Origin: Mesorhizobium kowhaii
GTDB taxonomy: Bacteria; Pseudomonadota; Alphaproteobacteria; Rhizobiales; Rhizobiaceae
Length of the DNA: 64,000 nt
Reading direction: 5' to 3'
Assembly (NCBI RefSeq): GCF_003253745.1
Contig: NZ_MZXV01000019.1
Location: 62,001-126,000 of the forward strand
Shown: one piece after another, positions 44,396-52,568 of the stretch
How the letters are laid out: the number at the start of each line of letters is the position of its first letter
Position numbering within the stretch: the stretch's first letter is position 1
The notes under the pieces: generated by a model
The model's database searches: none
Seen by the model: only the letters and a program-made list of their open reading frames with translations
What the model was told of the DNA's origin: nothing
Position numbers and translations under genes: made by a program

Positions 44396-44746
44396 ATGAA
44401 AGTCCGGCGGATCGTTGCCAACATCGAGACATCAGACATCGCGGCGGCGAAGCGCTTCTACCAGGACGTGCTCGGCCTCGACGTGCTGATGGACCATGGC
44501 TGGATCGCGACCTTGGGCTCGCAAGAAAAAATGGACGTCCAGATCAGCTTTGCCGCCGAGGGCGGCTCCGGCTCGCCGGTGCCGGATCTGTCGATCGAGG
44601 TCGACGATGTCGATGCGGCGCTCGACGCCATGGAGGCGGCCGGCTTTGCCATCGAATACGGCCCAGCCGACGAGCCCTGGGGCGTGCGGCGCTTTTATGT
44701 GCGCGATTCGTTCGGCAGGCTGGTCAACATTCTCTCGCATCGGTGA
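44396..44746 (+). CDS. VOC-family (glyoxalase/bleomycin-resistance-like) protein
   Basis: A 116-residue single-module VOC protein. It has the beta-alpha-beta start VRRIVANIETSDIAAAKRFY followed by QDVLGLDVLMDHG, and ends with WGVRRFYVRDSFGRLVNIL, where the Arg-Phe-Gly pattern matches metal-site strands of the family. Expected to act as a dimer on a small metabolite. It follows a RidA gene closely. Confidence 0.87.
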   Translation: MKVRRIVANIETSDIAAAKRFYQDVLGLDVLMDHGWIATLGSQEKMDVQISFAAEGGSGSPVPDLSIEVDDVDAALDAMEAAGFAIEYGPADEPWGVRRFYVRDSFGRLVNILSHR

Positions 44747-44833
44747 ACGGTGGTTCTGAACCGCAGGCTTGCGCGCCGGGCGCTTGGCGTTTAGCAAGGC
44801 CGCGGTTCAAATTCTTTCCAGGACGGTTTTCCC

Positions 44834-45937
44834 ATGGCAACGAAGCATCTTTTCCTGCTCGCCGGCGACGGCATCGGTCCGGAGGCGATGGCCGAGGTCA
44901 AGAAGCTTATATCAGCCATGAACGACAAGCTCGGCAGCGGCTTCGTAACCGAGGACGGTCTGGTCGGCGGCTGCGCCTACGATGCGCATGGCGCGGCGAT
45001 TTCCGATGCCGACATGGCAAAGGCGATGGCTGCCGACGCGGTGCTGTTCGGCGCCGTCGGCGGGCCGAAATGGGATGCCGTGCCTTACGAGGCGCGCCCG
45101 GAAGCCGGCCTGCTGCGCCTGCGTAAGGACATGGAGCTGTTCGCCAATCTGCGCCCCGCCATCTGCTATCCGGCACTCGCCGCATCCTCCTCGCTCAAGC
45201 AGGAGGTGGTCGAGGGCCTCGACATCTTGATCGTGCGCGAGTTGACCGGCGGCGTCTATTTCGGCGAACCGAAGCAGATCATCGATCTCGGCAATGGCCA
45301 GAAGCGCGGCATCGACACCCAGGTCTACGACACGTTCGAGATCGAGCGCATTTCGGGCGTCGCCTTCGAACTGGCGCGCACGCGCAAGAACCATGTCACC
45401 TCGATGGAAAAGCGCAACGTCATGAAATCGGGCGTGCTGTGGAACGAGGTCGTCACCCAGACCCACAAGGCACGCTATGCCGACGTCAAGCTCGACCACA
45501 TGCTGGCCGATGCGGGCGGCATGCAGCTGGTGCGCTGGCCAAAGCAGTTTGACGTCATCGTCACCGACAATCTTTTCGGCGACATGCTGTCCGACATCGC
45601 GGCTATGCTGACCGGCTCGATCGGCATGCTGCCGTCGGCCTCGCTCGGTGCGCCGGATGTGAAGACCAAGAAGCGCAAGGCGCTATACGAGCCGGTGCAC
45701 GGCTCGGCGCCGGACATTGCCGGCAAGGGCATCGCCAACCCCATCGCCATGATCGCCTCCTTCGCCATGTGCCTGCGCTATTCCTTCGGCATGGTCGAGG
45801 AAGCCGACCGTGTGGAAGCCGCGATCGCCGCCGTGCTCGACCAAGGCCTGCGGACAAAGGACATCCTGTCCGAGGGCATGACCGAGGTCGGCACCGTTCA
45901 GATGGGCGACGCGATCATCGCCAAATTCCTCGGCTGA
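44834..45937 (+). CDS. leuB: 3-isopropylmalate dehydrogenase
   Basis: The NAD-dependent third step of leucine synthesis; 367 residues. It shows [38 protein letters not shown], the substrate loop [16 protein letters not shown], the Lys/Tyr region [13 protein letters not shown], the metal Asp pair in [17 protein letters not shown], and the NAD loop [20 protein letters not shown]. These are all IMDH-type rather than isocitrate dehydrogenase. A GNAT gene starts 5 bp after the stop. Confidence 0.96.
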   Translation: MATKHLFLLAGDGIGPEAMAEVKKLISAMNDKLGSGFVTEDGLVGGCAYDAHGAAISDADMAKAMAADAVLFGAVGGPKWDAVPYEARPEAGLLRLRKDMELFANLRPAICYPALAASSSLKQEVVEGLDILIVRELTGGVYFGEPKQIIDLGNGQKRGIDTQVYDTFEIERISGVAFELARTRKNHVTSMEKRNVMKSGVLWNEVVTQTHKARYADVKLDHMLADAGGMQLVRWPKQFDVIVTDNLFGDMLSDIAAMLTGSIGMLPSASLGAPDVKTKKRKALYEPVHGSAPDIAGKGIANPIAMIASFAMCLRYSFGMVEEADRVEAAIAAVLDQGLRTKDILSEGMTEVGTVQMGDAIIAKFLG

Positions 45938-45941
45938 TACC

Positions 45942-46424
45942 GTGCCGGTCGACGTCCGCTGGGCGACGACCGGGGATGCGATGGCGCTCGCCGATATGCT
46001 GTGCGAGATGGCTGTTCACTACCGGCAGCCGCCTCTTGCTGCCGACCGCGCCTTGTCGGCGGCACGAAAATGGCTCGGCGAGGAAAGTCCGGCCTATCCG
46101 CATTTCGCGCTGGCCTTCGTCGCGGGCGAGGTCAGCGGCCTGGCGTCGGTGGCGATCGCGCATCCCGGCATCGATCTCGAGCGGTTGCTGTTCCTCAAGG
46201 ACCTGTTCGTGCGCGACAAGGTTCGCAACGCCGGCGTCGGCCGGGCGCTGATTGGCTTTCTCGCAGACCATTGCCGGCGCCATGGCATCGGCCGTATCGA
46301 CCTGACCACCGAGGACTGGAACGAGGGCGCGCTGCGGTTCTACGACCGGCTCGGCGCCGAGCGCCACGGCCAAAAGGTCTTTCTCAGGCTTTCGGGAGAG
46401 GCGCTGAAGGCGGTCAAATCCTGA
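45942..46424 (+). CDS. GNAT-family N-acetyltransferase downstream of leuB
   Basis: A 160-residue acetyltransferase. It reads VDVRWATTGDAMALADML, then the acetyl-CoA motif VRDKVRNAGVGRALIGFLAD and WNEGALRFYDRLGAERHGQK. The start is a GTG only 5 bp after leuB, so it is probably in the same transcript. The substrate is unknown. It runs 11 bp into the convergent gene. Confidence 0.87.
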   Translation: MPVDVRWATTGDAMALADMLCEMAVHYRQPPLAADRALSAARKWLGEESPAYPHFALAFVAGEVSGLASVAIAHPGIDLERLLFLKDLFVRDKVRNAGVGRALIGFLADHCRRHGIGRIDLTTEDWNEGALRFYDRLGAERHGQKVFLRLSGEALKAVKS

Positions 46425-47124
46425 CGCCCGCCGGTACCGGTCCCCACTTGTTTTCCCTGGCCTGCGTCGGAATCAGCGCGCAGACCAGGATGATCAGGCT
46501 GCCGATCGTGGGGATGAGGATCACCAGGCAGAGCCAGCCCGTCACGCCAATATCGTGCAGCCGGCGCACGATCATGCCGAGGCTGGGCAGGAACGTCGCC
46601 AAAATGAAGGTGCCGCAAAGCCCAACCGTTACCGCTGCCGACACATCGCTGTCGAAATCGCCCATATCCATATCGGTGAACAGGCCGATGCCGCCAATGA
46701 TCAGCAGGCAAACCGTCCAGAACAGGCAGTAGCCCCAATATTCCTTGCGCCGGGCGCGGCCGGCGAAGTTGAAGTAGTTCCGCGTCACGCCGCGCCAGAA
46801 ATAGCCCCACAAATCGGTGGGTTCGGCCGGTTCGGCGGAGCGGCCGAAATTCTGTGCCTGGGGTGCACCGGCGGCAGCTTTATTGCCGGCTTGAGCCGGT
46901 GTGGCGCTCGTGCTGGCGTCGGCGGCGGGGGCTGCGGTCTGGACGGCGATCGAAAAGACGTCTCGCGCCTGGCCGCCGCCCGGCTGGAACTCGACGGCCG
47001 TGCCGTTGGGCATCGCGGTTTGCCGGCGCAGGTTCTCGCGGGTGAAGGTGTAGCGATTGCCGTCGGCTCCGGTGATGAAGCCGAAGCCCTGCTCCTCGTC
47101 ATAGTGAAGCACTTCGCCGCGCAT
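46414..47124 (-). CDS. Cold-shock-like domain fused to a DUF805 membrane domain
   Basis: A 236-residue protein. Residues 1-58 read MRGEVLHYDEEQGFGFITG, with FTRENLRRQ and VEFQPGGGQARDV, an OB fold of the cold-shock type in which GFGFI replaces RNP1. An Ala-rich linker (65-95) follows, then DUF805 (YFNFAGRARRKEYWGYCLFW, SLGMIVRRLHDIGVTGW) with four hydrophobic segments. This layout would tether a nucleic-acid-binding domain to the inner membrane. It overlaps the convergent GNAT gene by 11 bp. Confidence 0.82.
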   Translation of the reverse strand: MRGEVLHYDEEQGFGFITGADGNRYTFTRENLRRQTAMPNGTAVEFQPGGGQARDVFSIAVQTAAPAADASTSATPAQAGNKAAAGAPQAQNFGRSAEPAEPTDLWGYFWRGVTRNYFNFAGRARRKEYWGYCLFWTVCLLIIGGIGLFTDMDMGDFDSDVSAAVTVGLCGTFILATFLPSLGMIVRRLHDIGVTGWLCLVILIPTIGSLIILVCALIPTQARENKWGPVPAGVRI

Positions 47125-47337
47125 ATCCTGCCCCCGCTTGCCACGTCCCCGCCAAGGTGTGGCACAGGGCCGAGCCCATGGGCAAGACCATGCCCATGGC
47201 TACCGTCTTCGCCGCGAATGAAGCATAAGACGGAAATTGCAGTCGTCTTCACCAAACGCGGACAATGTCAGCCAAGAGTGCCGATGCCAAAATTGTGAAT
47301 CGACCCGGTAGGGTGCGGACAGTCCGTTGGAGGCAAA

Positions 47338-47889
47338 ATGAAGAGAAAACGGCTCGCTTTGTACACGTTCGGTATCTTCCGCGCGCCAGCCAATGACGCG
47401 GTGAACCAGGGCTTTCATGACCGCAACGATCGCAATTTTCTGGTTGCCGAAACCAGCGAAGGGTTCATCGCCAGGTCGGGCTATGCGGAAGAACCTGGTC
47501 CCGAAAGCTGGGGCGAGCAGGTTTTTCCGCGCTTCTACAGTGAACGAGGGGACGGTTGGTCGCCATCGACGTTGTCGCTGTGGAAAGACCTGACATCGCC
47601 AATGGCATTCTCTTACGCGGGAATTCATATGGAGGCGATGAGGCACGGACGAGAATGGTTTCTCAAACCCGCCTGGCCACCCTATGTGCTTTGGTGGGTC
47701 GAGTGGGATCATGCGCCTACCTGGACGGAGGCCGTGGCCCGACATGAATTTCTTCATGACCACAAGGCCAGCCCTTTCGCCTTCGATTTCAAGACATGTT
47801 TCGACGAAGATGGCCGCCCAACGACAATCGATAGGCAGGCGGTCAAGCGAAACATACGTCTGAATGAAGAGCGGCAGCAATTGATCTGA
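47338..47889 (+). CDS. DUF3291 protein
   Basis: A 183-residue soluble protein with the DUF3291 pattern: ALYTFGIFRAP, a middle stretch FYSERGDGWSPSTLSLWKDL, then MRHGREWFLKPAWPPYVLWW followed by VEWDHAPTWTEAVARHEFLH. The family has a ferredoxin-like alpha+beta-barrel fold like heme-degrading or ABM monooxygenases, but no function is proven. Its codons are somewhat less GC-rich than those of the neighbours. Confidence 0.8.
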   Translation: MKRKRLALYTFGIFRAPANDAVNQGFHDRNDRNFLVAETSEGFIARSGYAEEPGPESWGEQVFPRFYSERGDGWSPSTLSLWKDLTSPMAFSYAGIHMEAMRHGREWFLKPAWPPYVLWWVEWDHAPTWTEAVARHEFLHDHKASPFAFDFKTCFDEDGRPTTIDRQAVKRNIRLNEERQQLI

Positions 47890-47952
47890 CCAGGCGCGCG
47901 GACGGCAATCCGCCCGTCCCGGCCATTTGGCGCAGCCCAGCTGATTTCGACC

Positions 47953-49827
47953 CTAGGCTGGCCGCTTCTTCGCCTTCTTGTGCTTCGGCGCGCCGGTGTT
48001 TTCGAACTTCGGCTTGCCCGGCTTCTTGGCCCATGGCTTTGCCTCGAATGCGGCGGCGGGGCGCTGGTCGGCCGATGCCGGTGCCCGCTTCTCGAATTTG
48101 CGCTTCGGCGCGTTGGGGTCGAAAGGCGCCTTGCCGCGATGTGGTTTCTTGTCCGGGCTTGGCGGCTGATAGCCGGCCCGCGACAGGTCGGGCGTGCCGT
48201 CGAGCCGCTTCACCACGATGTTGTTCTGCAATTTGCGGTCGGGACCGATCGCCGCCAGGAAGCGGTCGGCCCAATCCGCCGCGATCTGCACGAAGGTCTC
48301 TTCGGGCTGCATCTTGATGGCGCCGATCTCGCGCTTGCTGATGCTACCGGCACGGCACAGCATCGGAATCAGCCAGCGCGGCTCGGCATTCTGCCGGCGT
48401 CCGATCGACAGCGAGAACCAGACGCTGGCGCCGAAATCCTCGCGGCGGCTGGGCGCCTCGTCCCGGCGTGCGAAGTTTTCGCCCGCCTGTTTTTCACGCG
48501 ATGGCGTGAACGGTGCGATCTCCATGAGATCCTCGGGCGCCGAGCGGCTGGAACGGCACAGGCGCACGAAGGCGGCGGCCACCTGTTCGGCGCCATGCTT
48601 GTCGAGAAGCTCGCCGATGAAGCCGCGTTCCTCATCCTTCACAGGCTCGCTGAAGGCGGGGTCGGCAAGGATGCGCTCGTCGTCGCGGCGCAGCACGTCG
48701 TCGGCCGAAGGCGGGCTGGCCCATGTCGCCTTGAGCCCGGCGTTCTGCAACAGCCGTTCGGTGCGCTTGCGGGCGCTGTTGGGCACGATCAGCGCGCTGA
48801 CGCCCTTGCGCCCGGCGCGCCCGGTGCGGCCGCTGCGGTGCAGCAGCGTCTCCGGGTTGGTCGGCAGGTCGGCGTGGATCACCAGTTCGAGATTGGGCAG
48901 GTCGATGCCGCGCGCCGCGACGTCGGTGGCTATGCAGACTTTTGCGCGGCCGTCGCGCATCGCCTGCAGCGCATGGCTGCGCTCGTTCTGGCTGAGCTCT
49001 CCCGACAGCGCGACGACGGAAAAGTTGCGGTTGTTGAAGCGCGCGGTCAGATGGTTGACGGCGGCGCGCGTGTTGCAGAACACCAGCGCGTTCTTCGCCT
49101 CATAAAAACGCAGCACGTTGATGATGGCGTTCTCGCGGTCGGCCTGGGCAACGCTCAGCGCCCGGTATTCGATGTCGAGATGCTGCTTTTCCTCGCCGGC
49201 GGCCGAAATGCGCACGGCGTTGCGCTGGTAGCCCTGGGCGAGCGTTGCGATCGAGCGCGGCACGGTGGCCGAGAACATCAGCGTGCGGCGCTCGGCCGGG
49301 GCGGCGTCGAGGATGAATTCGAGGTCCTCGCGAAAGCCGAGATCGAGCATCTCGTCGGCTTCGTCGAGCACCACGGCCTTGAGCGCCGACATGTCGAGCG
49401 AGTGCCGCGTGATGTGGTCGCGCAGGCGGCCTGGCGTGCCGACGACGATGTGGGCGCCACGCTCCAGCGCGCGCCGTTCGGTGCGCATGTCCATGCCGCC
49501 GACGCAGGACGCCACCGTGGCGCCGGTCAGCTCGTAGAGCCATTCCAGCTCGCGTGTCACCTGCAGCGCCAGTTCGCGCGTCGGCGCCACCGCCAGCGCC
49601 AGCGGCGCCGCGGCGTGGGCAAAGCGCTCCGCGCCGCCCAGAAGGGTCGGCGCCAAGGCGAGGCCGAAGGCCACCGTCTTGCCGGAGCCGGTCTGCGCCG
49701 ACACCAGCGCATCGGCCTCACCGAGTTCGGGAGCCAGAACCGCCTTTTGCACCGGCGTCAGTTCGGAATAGCCGCGTTTTTCCAGCGCGCTGGCAAGCGC
49801 TGGAACAATAGCTTCGAAGTTGGACAT
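47953..49827 (-). CDS. DEAD-box RNA helicase, DeaD/CsdA type
   Basis: A 624-residue ATP-dependent RNA helicase. Motifs in order: the Q motif ELTPVQKAVLAPEL, I AQTGSGKT, Ia PTRELALQV, II VVLDEADEML, III MFSATVP, IV/V LVFCNTRAAVN and ATDVAARGID, VI HRSGRTGRAG. A DbpA-type RNA-binding domain (MLCRAGSISKREIGAIKMQP followed by ETFVQIA) and a Lys/Pro-rich basic tail follow. Probable roles are ribosome assembly and cold adaptation. The ATG at 49827 (MSNFEAIVPALASALEKRG) is the family start. Confidence 0.93.
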   Translation of the reverse strand: MSNFEAIVPALASALEKRGYSELTPVQKAVLAPELGEADALVSAQTGSGKTVAFGLALAPTLLGGAERFAHAAAPLALAVAPTRELALQVTRELEWLYELTGATVASCVGGMDMRTERRALERGAHIVVGTPGRLRDHITRHSLDMSALKAVVLDEADEMLDLGFREDLEFILDAAPAERRTLMFSATVPRSIATLAQGYQRNAVRISAAGEEKQHLDIEYRALSVAQADRENAIINVLRFYEAKNALVFCNTRAAVNHLTARFNNRNFSVVALSGELSQNERSHALQAMRDGRAKVCIATDVAARGIDLPNLELVIHADLPTNPETLLHRSGRTGRAGRKGVSALIVPNSARKRTERLLQNAGLKATWASPPSADDVLRRDDERILADPAFSEPVKDEERGFIGELLDKHGAEQVAAAFVRLCRSSRSAPEDLMEIAPFTPSREKQAGENFARRDEAPSRREDFGASVWFSLSIGRRQNAEPRWLIPMLCRAGSISKREIGAIKMQPEETFVQIAADWADRFLAAIGPDRKLQNNIVVKRLDGTPDLSRAGYQPPSPDKKPHRGKAPFDPNAPKRKFEKRAPASADQRPAAAFEAKPWAKKPGKPKFENTGAPKHKKAKKRPA

Positions 49828-50189
49828 CTTACTCTTTCGGAATTCAGGGCCTGCCCATCGGGCAACAATGCCGGGGCTGGCGTCGCGCCTGCCAATGATC
49901 TCTGGCCGTTCGTACTTCGCGCGGCCGCTATTGTACAGGGCAAGCAGCTCTCGGAGGCCAGCCAATCGCCGGCGCTGCGGGTTGGGCAAGCGGAAAACTC
50001 AAACTTCGAGCGATTGGCCCACGCCGGTCGGCGATTGACTCCTAGCGCAAACCGCGTAAAAGCCGGCACCGAACAGGACAGTTTTCGATGCGCGGCCTTT
50101 TGATGGCGGTTCTTGCATTCGATTTCCCTGGCCACAATGCAAATCATTGGGCCGGGCGCGTCGGCGCGTCTCCTCGTTCCACCAAAACC

Positions 50190-50219
50190 ATGGCCAAAAC
50201 CACCACCAAAACGGTGTGA
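50190..50219 (+). CDS. Putative attenuator leader peptide of asd (MAKTTTKTV)
   Basis: Nine codons and a TGA: ATG GCC AAA, three ACC, AAA ACG, GTG. Four of nine residues are Thr and two are Lys, both end products of the pathway that Asd serves. It lies 107 bases upstream of asd and 24 bases before the first hairpin of a terminator/antiterminator-like set. No good ribosome-binding site is visible, which is the main weakness. Its function is inference; the ORF is directly visible. Confidence 0.45.
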   Translation: MAKTTTKTV

Positions 50220-50242
50220 TTCCCTTGGCCTAACCACCCTCT

Positions 50243-50291
50243 CCCGGGTCCGGCCCGGGGGACGGAACCCGCTTCGGCCGGCGGGTTTTCT
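50243..50291 (+). terminator. Candidate attenuator of asd: mutually exclusive hairpins
   Basis: A terminator-like stem AACCCGC (50266-50272)/GCGGGTT (50281-50287) is followed by TTTTCT. Its left arm can instead pair upstream: CGGGTCCG (50245-50252) with CGGAACCCG (50263-50271), one bulge. A third stem CCCGGG (50243-50248)/CCCGGG (50254-50259) competes with that. The T-tract is short. The rest of the 49828-50189 spacer holds only a weak dyad TTGCATT/AATGCAA at 50113-50142 that could overlap the promoter. Confidence 0.45.
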
Positions 50292-50325
50292 CCAAAAACC
50301 AAGCGGAGAGGGACAGGAGATCTTT

Positions 50326-51360
50326 ATGAGTTTCAAGGTTGCGATCGTCGGCGCCACGGGCAATGTGGGCCGGGAAATGCTCAACATACTGGAAGAGCGC
50401 GGCTTTCCAGTGAGCGAAGTTGTGGCGCTGGCCTCGCGGCGCAGCCAGGGCACCGAAGTGTCGTTCGGCGACCGCACGCTGAAGGTCAGGACGCTTGACC
50501 AGTATGATTTTTCCGACACCGACATCTGCATCATGTCGGCTGGCGGCAACGTCTCCAAGGAATGGTCGCCGAAGATCGGCAAGCAGGGCTGCGTCGTCAT
50601 CGATAATTCGTCGGCCTTCCGCTACGACCAGGACGTGCCGCTGATCGTGCCGGAAGTGAACCCGGACGCGATCTCGTTGTTCACGCGCAAGAACATCATC
50701 GCCAACCCGAACTGCTCGACGGCGCAACTGGTGGTGGCGCTGAAGCCACTGCATGATTTCGCCACCATCAAGCGCGTCGTCGTCGCCACCTACCAGTCGG
50801 TTTCGGGTGCCGGCAAGGAAGGCATGGACGAGCTGTTCACGCAGACCCGCGCCGTGTTCGTCGCCGATGGTGTCGAGGTCAAGAAGTTCACCAAGCGCAT
50901 CGCCTTCAACGTCATTCCGCATATCGACGTCTTCCTCGACGACGGCTCCACCAAGGAAGAGTGGAAGATGGTGGCCGAGACCAAGAAGATGCTCGACCCC
51001 AAGATCAAGCTGACGGCGACCTGCGTGCGCGTGCCGGTGTTCATCGGCCATTCGGAAGCGGTCAACATCGAATTCGAAAAGCCGATCACCGCCGACGAGG
51101 CGCGCGATATCCTGCGCGAGGCGCCGGGCTGCCAGGTCTTGGACAAGCGCGAGGACGGCGGCTACATCACGCCGCTGGAATCGGCCGGCGAGGACGCCAC
51201 CTTCATCTCGCGCATCCGCGAGGATTCGACCATCGACAACGGTCTGTCGATGTGGATCGTCTCGGACAATCTGCGCAAGGGCGCGGCACTCAACGCGGTG
51301 CAGATCGCCGAGCTGCTGGTCGAGCGCGGCCTGATCCAGCCGAAGAAGAAGGCGGCTTAA
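50326..51360 (+). CDS. asd: Aspartate-semialdehyde dehydrogenase
   Basis: Reduces aspartyl phosphate to the semialdehyde, the branch point to lysine/diaminopimelate, threonine and methionine. 344 residues: NADP fold VAIVGATGNVGREMLNIL, the active Cys in NPNCSTAQLVVALKPL, the motif SVSGAGKEGMDEL, and the catalytic His in VPVFIGHSEAVNI. AGGAG lies six bases before the ATG at 50326; longer in-frame starts lie in the leader and are rejected. Regulation by attenuation is suggested by the leader structure. Confidence 0.96.
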   Translation: MSFKVAIVGATGNVGREMLNILEERGFPVSEVVALASRRSQGTEVSFGDRTLKVRTLDQYDFSDTDICIMSAGGNVSKEWSPKIGKQGCVVIDNSSAFRYDQDVPLIVPEVNPDAISLFTRKNIIANPNCSTAQLVVALKPLHDFATIKRVVVATYQSVSGAGKEGMDELFTQTRAVFVADGVEVKKFTKRIAFNVIPHIDVFLDDGSTKEEWKMVAETKKMLDPKIKLTATCVRVPVFIGHSEAVNIEFEKPITADEARDILREAPGCQVLDKREDGGYITPLESAGEDATFISRIREDSTIDNGLSMWIVSDNLRKGAALNAVQIAELLVERGLIQPKKKAA

Positions 51361-51470
51361 TCTCGCTCGAGTTAGGTTTCGCTCACGGGCCGTATCGCCG
51401 CTGCCGCGGCGGGCCCTCCGCGGGGGCGCCGGAAGGCCGGCGGCCCGCGGTCGCGGGCTTAGGGCGCCCT

Positions 51471-51500
51471 TTCCTTCTCCCCTTGTTGCGGGAGAAGGAA
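51471..51500. repeat. Half copy of the CCTTCTCCC intergenic repeat
   Basis: TTCCTTCTCCC and GGGAGAAGGAA are inverted around CTTGTTGC, matching the outer arms of the element at 314-478. A GC-rich dyad (GGGCCCTCCGCGGGGGCGCC region, 51408-51450) precedes it. Together they may end the asd transcript. Confidence 0.55.
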
Positions 51501-51534
51501 AGCGCGCACCTGCTCTTCAGATTGAGCTCATCTC

Positions 51535-51993
51535 ATGAACGGTACTCGGCCTGCTGATATTGTGCTGCGTCCGGCCACACGGTCGGATGCTGTCTCGATT
51601 GCGAAGGTCCTGCGGGCGGCGCTTGGCTCGTTCGACTGGATGCCGGTCATCCATACGCCGGACGAGGACCTTGCCTTCATCCGCGACATCGTGCTGCCAC
51701 GGCAGCAGGTGACGGTCACTGAGGCCGGCGAGGACATTGTCGGCCTCATTGCCGTCAGTGGCGAATGGGTGGAGCAGCTCTATCTCGATCCGGCCCGGAC
51801 GGGACAAGGCATCGGCAGCCGGTTGCTGACGGACGCGACCGCTGCCCTGTCGGTGGTCAAGCTGCATTGCTTCCAAGCCAACACCGGCGCCCGGCGCTTC
51901 TATGAGCGGCATGGGTTCATTGCCGAAGGTTTTGGCGACGGCACCAACAACGAGGAGGGCCTGCCTGACATCCTCTATGTCCGCAGGCGCTGA
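51535..51993 (+). CDS. GNAT-family N-acetyltransferase downstream of asd
   Basis: A 152-residue acetyltransferase. It reads IVLRPATRSDAVSIAKVLRA, GEWVEQLYLDPARTGQGIGS followed by RLLTDA (the acetyl-CoA loop), and ANTGARRFYERHGFIAEGFG. Substrate unknown. It ends 1 bp from the convergent ACT-domain gene. Confidence 0.9.
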   Translation: MNGTRPADIVLRPATRSDAVSIAKVLRAALGSFDWMPVIHTPDEDLAFIRDIVLPRQQVTVTEAGEDIVGLIAVSGEWVEQLYLDPARTGQGIGSRLLTDATAALSVVKLHCFQANTGARRFYERHGFIAEGFGDGTNNEEGLPDILYVRRR

Positions 51994-51994
51994 T

Positions 51995-52402
51995 TCAGCC
52001 GGCGTTGTCCTTGGCCAACTGGCGCAGCAGTTCCAGCGCCTCCTCCGCCCGCTCGGCGGGTACGAACAGATGGTCGTGGTAGAAAGCCGAGACCGGGTTG
52101 ACGCCCATGCCGGCAGCAGCCAGCCGCGTGGTGATGGCGGCGAGGAAGCCGACGGCTTCCAGCGACGAATGGATGTTCAGCGTCACCATGCGGCAGCGGA
52201 AGGAAGCGGTCAGTCCCGCGGCGCTGGCCGCATCCTCGGTTACGATCAGCGTCACGCCCTCGCGCTCGCGAAAGATCATCACCGGTTCGAGGCTTTCCGG
52301 CTGCGCGACGCCAGGCGCCAGCGTGGCGAAGACATAGGTGCCGGCCAACAGTTCCGGCGTCATTGTCGCCAGCAGCTTTTTCAGATCGGTCTCGCCAGTC
52401 AT
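51995..52402 (-). CDS. ACT-domain protein (COG3602-like)
   Basis: A 135-residue protein with two ACT-like halves: DLKKLLATMTPELLAGTYVF and FREREGVTLIVTEDAASAAG, then CRMVTLNIHSSLEAVGFLAA and VNPVSAFYHDHLFVPAERAE. Such proteins are thought to bind amino acids and lack an enzyme domain. The start has no close partner gene, and it is divergent from the bestrophin gene across 166 bp. Confidence 0.85.
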   Translation of the reverse strand: MTGETDLKKLLATMTPELLAGTYVFATLAPGVAQPESLEPVMIFREREGVTLIVTEDAASAAGLTASFRCRMVTLNIHSSLEAVGFLAAITTRLAAAGMGVNPVSAFYHDHLFVPAERAEEALELLRQLAKDNAG

Positions 52403-52568
52403 TTGTCTTCTCTCGTCCGATGCAGGAACGGGCCGCAGCCCGCGTGCTCCTCAATATCCGCGACAGGCGGGTGCCGATAGCCTGCACGCTGCACGGGCGA
52501 CATGGCGATGTCGCTGACGGCTGAGCTTGCCGGCTTGTTGCCTCGCACAATAGAGAGGCTGAGGACCA

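Noticed and set aside
47980-50103. 707-codon plus-strand ORF opposite the DEAD-box helicase
   Set aside because: Antisense shadow of a gene with all helicase motifs; no start signal and no recognisable domain.
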